A stretch of DNA of 64,000 bases from Cepaea nemoralis (Eukaryota; Mollusca; Gastropoda; Stylommatophora; Helicidae): NCBI GenBank assembly GCA_014155875.1, contig JACEFZ010024504.1, positions 62,001-126,000 on the forward strand, read 5' to 3'. The notes under the pieces were generated by a model. That model was not told the DNA's origin, did not search any database, and saw nothing but the letters and a program-made list of their open reading frames with translations. The first letter of the stretch is position 1. The number at the start of each line of letters is the position of its first letter. Of the stretch, positions 61,339-64,000 are shown piece by piece. The position numbers and the translations under genes were made by a program.

Positions 61339-64000
61339 GAATGTCGTGTTTATGTTGATGATAAATCACACAGTGGATAAGGTTACTTTATATAAATCCC
61401 TAATTATGAAGAAGTACCTTGCAATGTGACTACACTGCAACATCCTTCATATTCTTCTAACCTGGCACTGCCTAATTTTGTTCTTGTTCCTTGACCTCAA
61501 ATTAGCACAAACTGTGCAGTGATTCGATGATATTAAGGATGTTAACAATGCTGCTGAGAGAGTGTCAGAAGTCGGGGTGCCCCACCGGCTAGATGAAAGT
61601 ATTATTCACTGGCGAGCAACCCCAAATAGTCAGAAACTGACTAGGGACAAAATCTATATGGCTGAACGATAGATTAGGCCCATGAATATCCAACGTACAG
61701 CTCTAAGTGGCTCGTTACAAAATTGAAATGAACTGTGCTGAATATTCGCCAAGGAATAGGAAAGAGAATGTTAGCTAGGATAGATTTTTAAGTCTGAATT
61801 ACAGTTTAAGGACAACTATCCTAGTACAGGTTTTTCTCCCTGACTGCTCCTTTCCTTGGTGTGTAAGTGAACCCCCACCAATGTACACAACAACACGTAT
61901 GCACAATTGGAAAAAATATAATGACAGAACTATGAGTTACAATACTACAACATTTATTTGCTAATCATAAGAATAGACATAGGATGATTGTCAATATGAG
62001 GATGATGAAATCATATACATATTGATATTGATGACAAACATTACGTAACTTTACTTGTTACTTGATCTATCTGAATCTGTGGAATCTGAATCAAGAACAG
62101 TTTGCCGGTATTCTGACGTCTGCCAGTCCTGGCTCTACCTAGTCATAACTCGTTCTTGAGATCTGTAACATAGGTGCTCCTAGTGAGAGCTTGAAAGAAA
62201 GTCGAGAATGTGTTATATCTTATTCTACATCAGCACAATCCTAATTAAAACATATCATAACACAAACATATACAATGACCAGTCTGGCCAAGTGTATCTT
62301 CCAGCTCTACTGCGTTCACCATCCTCCTTCTCCCTACTGTCTTTAGTCTGGGACGGGCTTTTCAATTGTCTCACACGCCTGTAATTATTACATTTTTGCC
62401 GCCCCATGTCCATGTCGCTAATACAGAAATTCTGTGTCGTACAGCCGCTCCGTCCAAAGTTGGTTTAGCAGCTCACAGGGTCGGTAATGGTATTATAATA
62501 ATGCCTGATCATCCGGGCTTACAAGCCGTGACCAGTAGCTGTGCCAGGTTTCCATGCATTACCGTGAACGCACGCCCACAATACACTGAGAAAGTTTAGC
62601 ACCATATACCCTATACCAATTGTGGGTAAAGTCTGTACCATTACACCTCTGCTTCCAACACAATCGTTGGCCAATGTGCCAATGCACAGACAATAGCATA
62701 ACACTTCATATTGGTAGGTTTGCATATGACAACTCAATATATCAAACATCCAATACACATAAACATATTGATTAAACTAGACATATTATACTTTAACATC
62801 ATAGCATAATGCATTAGTTAGTTGTATGTATACGAAATGAGACACAAAAAGAATATGTACGAAGCATATTCCTAGCATCGTATATTCATATGAAATTACA
62901 CATACACACATCCAACATATCCATAAACATTATATTACTTCAAGATGGACATCTAATGATACTCAACATAATAGCAGCAGGCATTATTAATGAGTACTAA
63001 TATTGTATAGCTACAAAATGAGATATACAACAAGTCTAATTGAAGTGACCACACAGACCAGCCATATTGCTGATCTGCCCGGTTTAATCACCACTTAGTT
63101 ACTGCTGTTGTAAGAATTAAAGAAATAGTCAGTTGACTATAATCTGTACAACAAATGCACACACCAAAAAGGCAACTATGATAGTGTACCAAGAAATGAT
63201 AAGCATCTACCAAGACACCTAAAAGTATATCTAGACAAGATCTCCTTCCATAAGTTTCTACTTCTCAGAAGAGTAACACTTAAAGCACAATGATATTGAA
63301 CACAGAACTTAGAAATAATAGTGCACACTCAAATAACTTGACAATGATAGTTCTTGAAAATAACCTAGGTCAGGTATAGACTGAAAGTTCATATGTCTAA
63401 AAGACTGTTGCATAGTTACTAAGAAATCCTTCCTAGAAGCCAACATAATAATCATGCATATGACTACAAACATTGAGCTGGCTGCCTACCTGTTCTGAAG
63501 TCAGACTTAATCTAAAGGGAAACGTCTAGCAGGGGTTTTTATACCTAGCCTAGCAGTAGACACTTATCTCCCCGGAATTCCATTCATAAATTCTTCTTAT
63601 CTCCCCCTGACGTTAATTGCAATTACCACTGCAAACTGGCCATCACACCTTGCACCTCTAGTATTCCTGCTTCAGTTTCAATAGTCAACATTTACTTTGT
63701 GTGGCCAGTCTTGACACTTCACAGCTGACCGGTTTTACATGGTCTGTTTTCACACTCTACTGAGTCTGCCGATCTGAGTTGACTTGGCTTGTTTACTGGC
63801 CTATGGCTATTATCTCCATCTGGCGTTAATTGCCTTTATTCAACCAATGGCCCTGTTCATTGTTGATTCAGCCAGGGTCTACCTGGACGAGAAGGTGCCA
63901 ATGTGTCTGTGTGGTGTCATAGCCCGTCTGGGTCAGCAGTTTTCCAAGGTGTAGACTAATTTAAATTATCTAGTTGTGTCCATCTCAAGTATCCCATTTT
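61339..64000. other. unassigned AT-rich sequence
   Basis: No coding motif, tRNA box or element end was recognised. A weak repeated phrase (TTATCTCC--CTG-CGTTAATTGC at about 63,598 and 63,811) is the only internal similarity seen. It could be a non-coding part of an element whose coding region lies outside the window. Confidence 0.4.

Noticed and set aside
62366..62599. 77-aa ORF as a host gene
   Set aside because: No motif or codon bias, isolated and short.

Overview
This window reads as repeat-rich heterochromatin-like DNA from a large metazoan genome. Nothing looks bacterial: there are no operons, ribosome-binding sites or dense ORFs. I found no convincing single-copy host gene. Almost everything is transposable elements, often inserted into one another, plus a 5 kb satellite. 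The mix is non-LTR retrotransposons of RTE-like and I-group type, a Ty3/gypsy element of Gmr1-like domain order, ZBED5-like hAT, Penelope-like, a mariner stub and tRNA-derived SINEs. It fits an invertebrate such as a mollusc or chelicerate, but the sequence alone does not fix the taxon. Family labels used here are mine. L-A and L-B are RTE-like (tails of TGATGA and TGATTGATT type). L-C and L-I are I-group elements with endonuclease (EN), reverse transcriptase (RT) and RNase H (RH). L-D and L-E are further LINEs. L-G is a LINE with a C-terminal zinc finger.

Layout. 135-730 is an L-A 3' end. 1.47-7.37 kb is a near full-length minus-strand L-B copy broken by four insertions: a 300-bp element, a second L-B copy, a 414-bp solo LTR and an L-A end. 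8.77-12.0 kb is an L-C copy with a 655-bp non-autonomous insertion. 12.14-23.07 kb is one minus-strand L-D copy split by a 4.5 kb hAT element (which carries a LINE/hAT chimera and a SINE), by an L-A copy (which carries an 859-bp solo LTR) and by a full-length L-G. 23.2-26.9 kb is a rearranged minus-strand L-I copy. 27-32.8 kb holds a Penelope-like relic, SINEs, a hAT MITE and an old LINE. 32.84-48.95 kb is a second L-D copy (+) split by a 14.4 kb LTR retrotransposon (33,140-47,560). That LTR element is itself split by an ORF-less LINE derivative (36,579-43,293, minus), which is split by a nearly intact L-I element (37,337-42,399, plus). 48.95-55.56 kb is a minus-strand L-C copy split by a SINE and a full-length L-B. 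55.72-60.80 kb is a 46/47-bp satellite with higher-order structure. 60.8-64 kb holds only a mariner-type N-terminal stub.

Most insertion boundaries were fixed by target-site duplications (TSDs) read directly in the sequence, so the order of events can be reconstructed. The most notable points are these. (1) Two related L-I elements each begin, at the base next to the TSD, with a 7-bp helix and a 3-bp/7-nt hairpin. Three compensatory base-pair changes support the helix, and the topology resembles the start of an HDV-like self-cleaving ribozyme. (2) The LTR element carries its integrase C-terminal domain upstream of RT/RH. (3) A LINE insertion carries a sense fragment of hAT transposase at its 5' end, as expected from template switching. 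(4) Two otherwise different short elements share a central domain. All motif and TSD calls were made by eye; clade names are inferences from motifs and no alignment was run.
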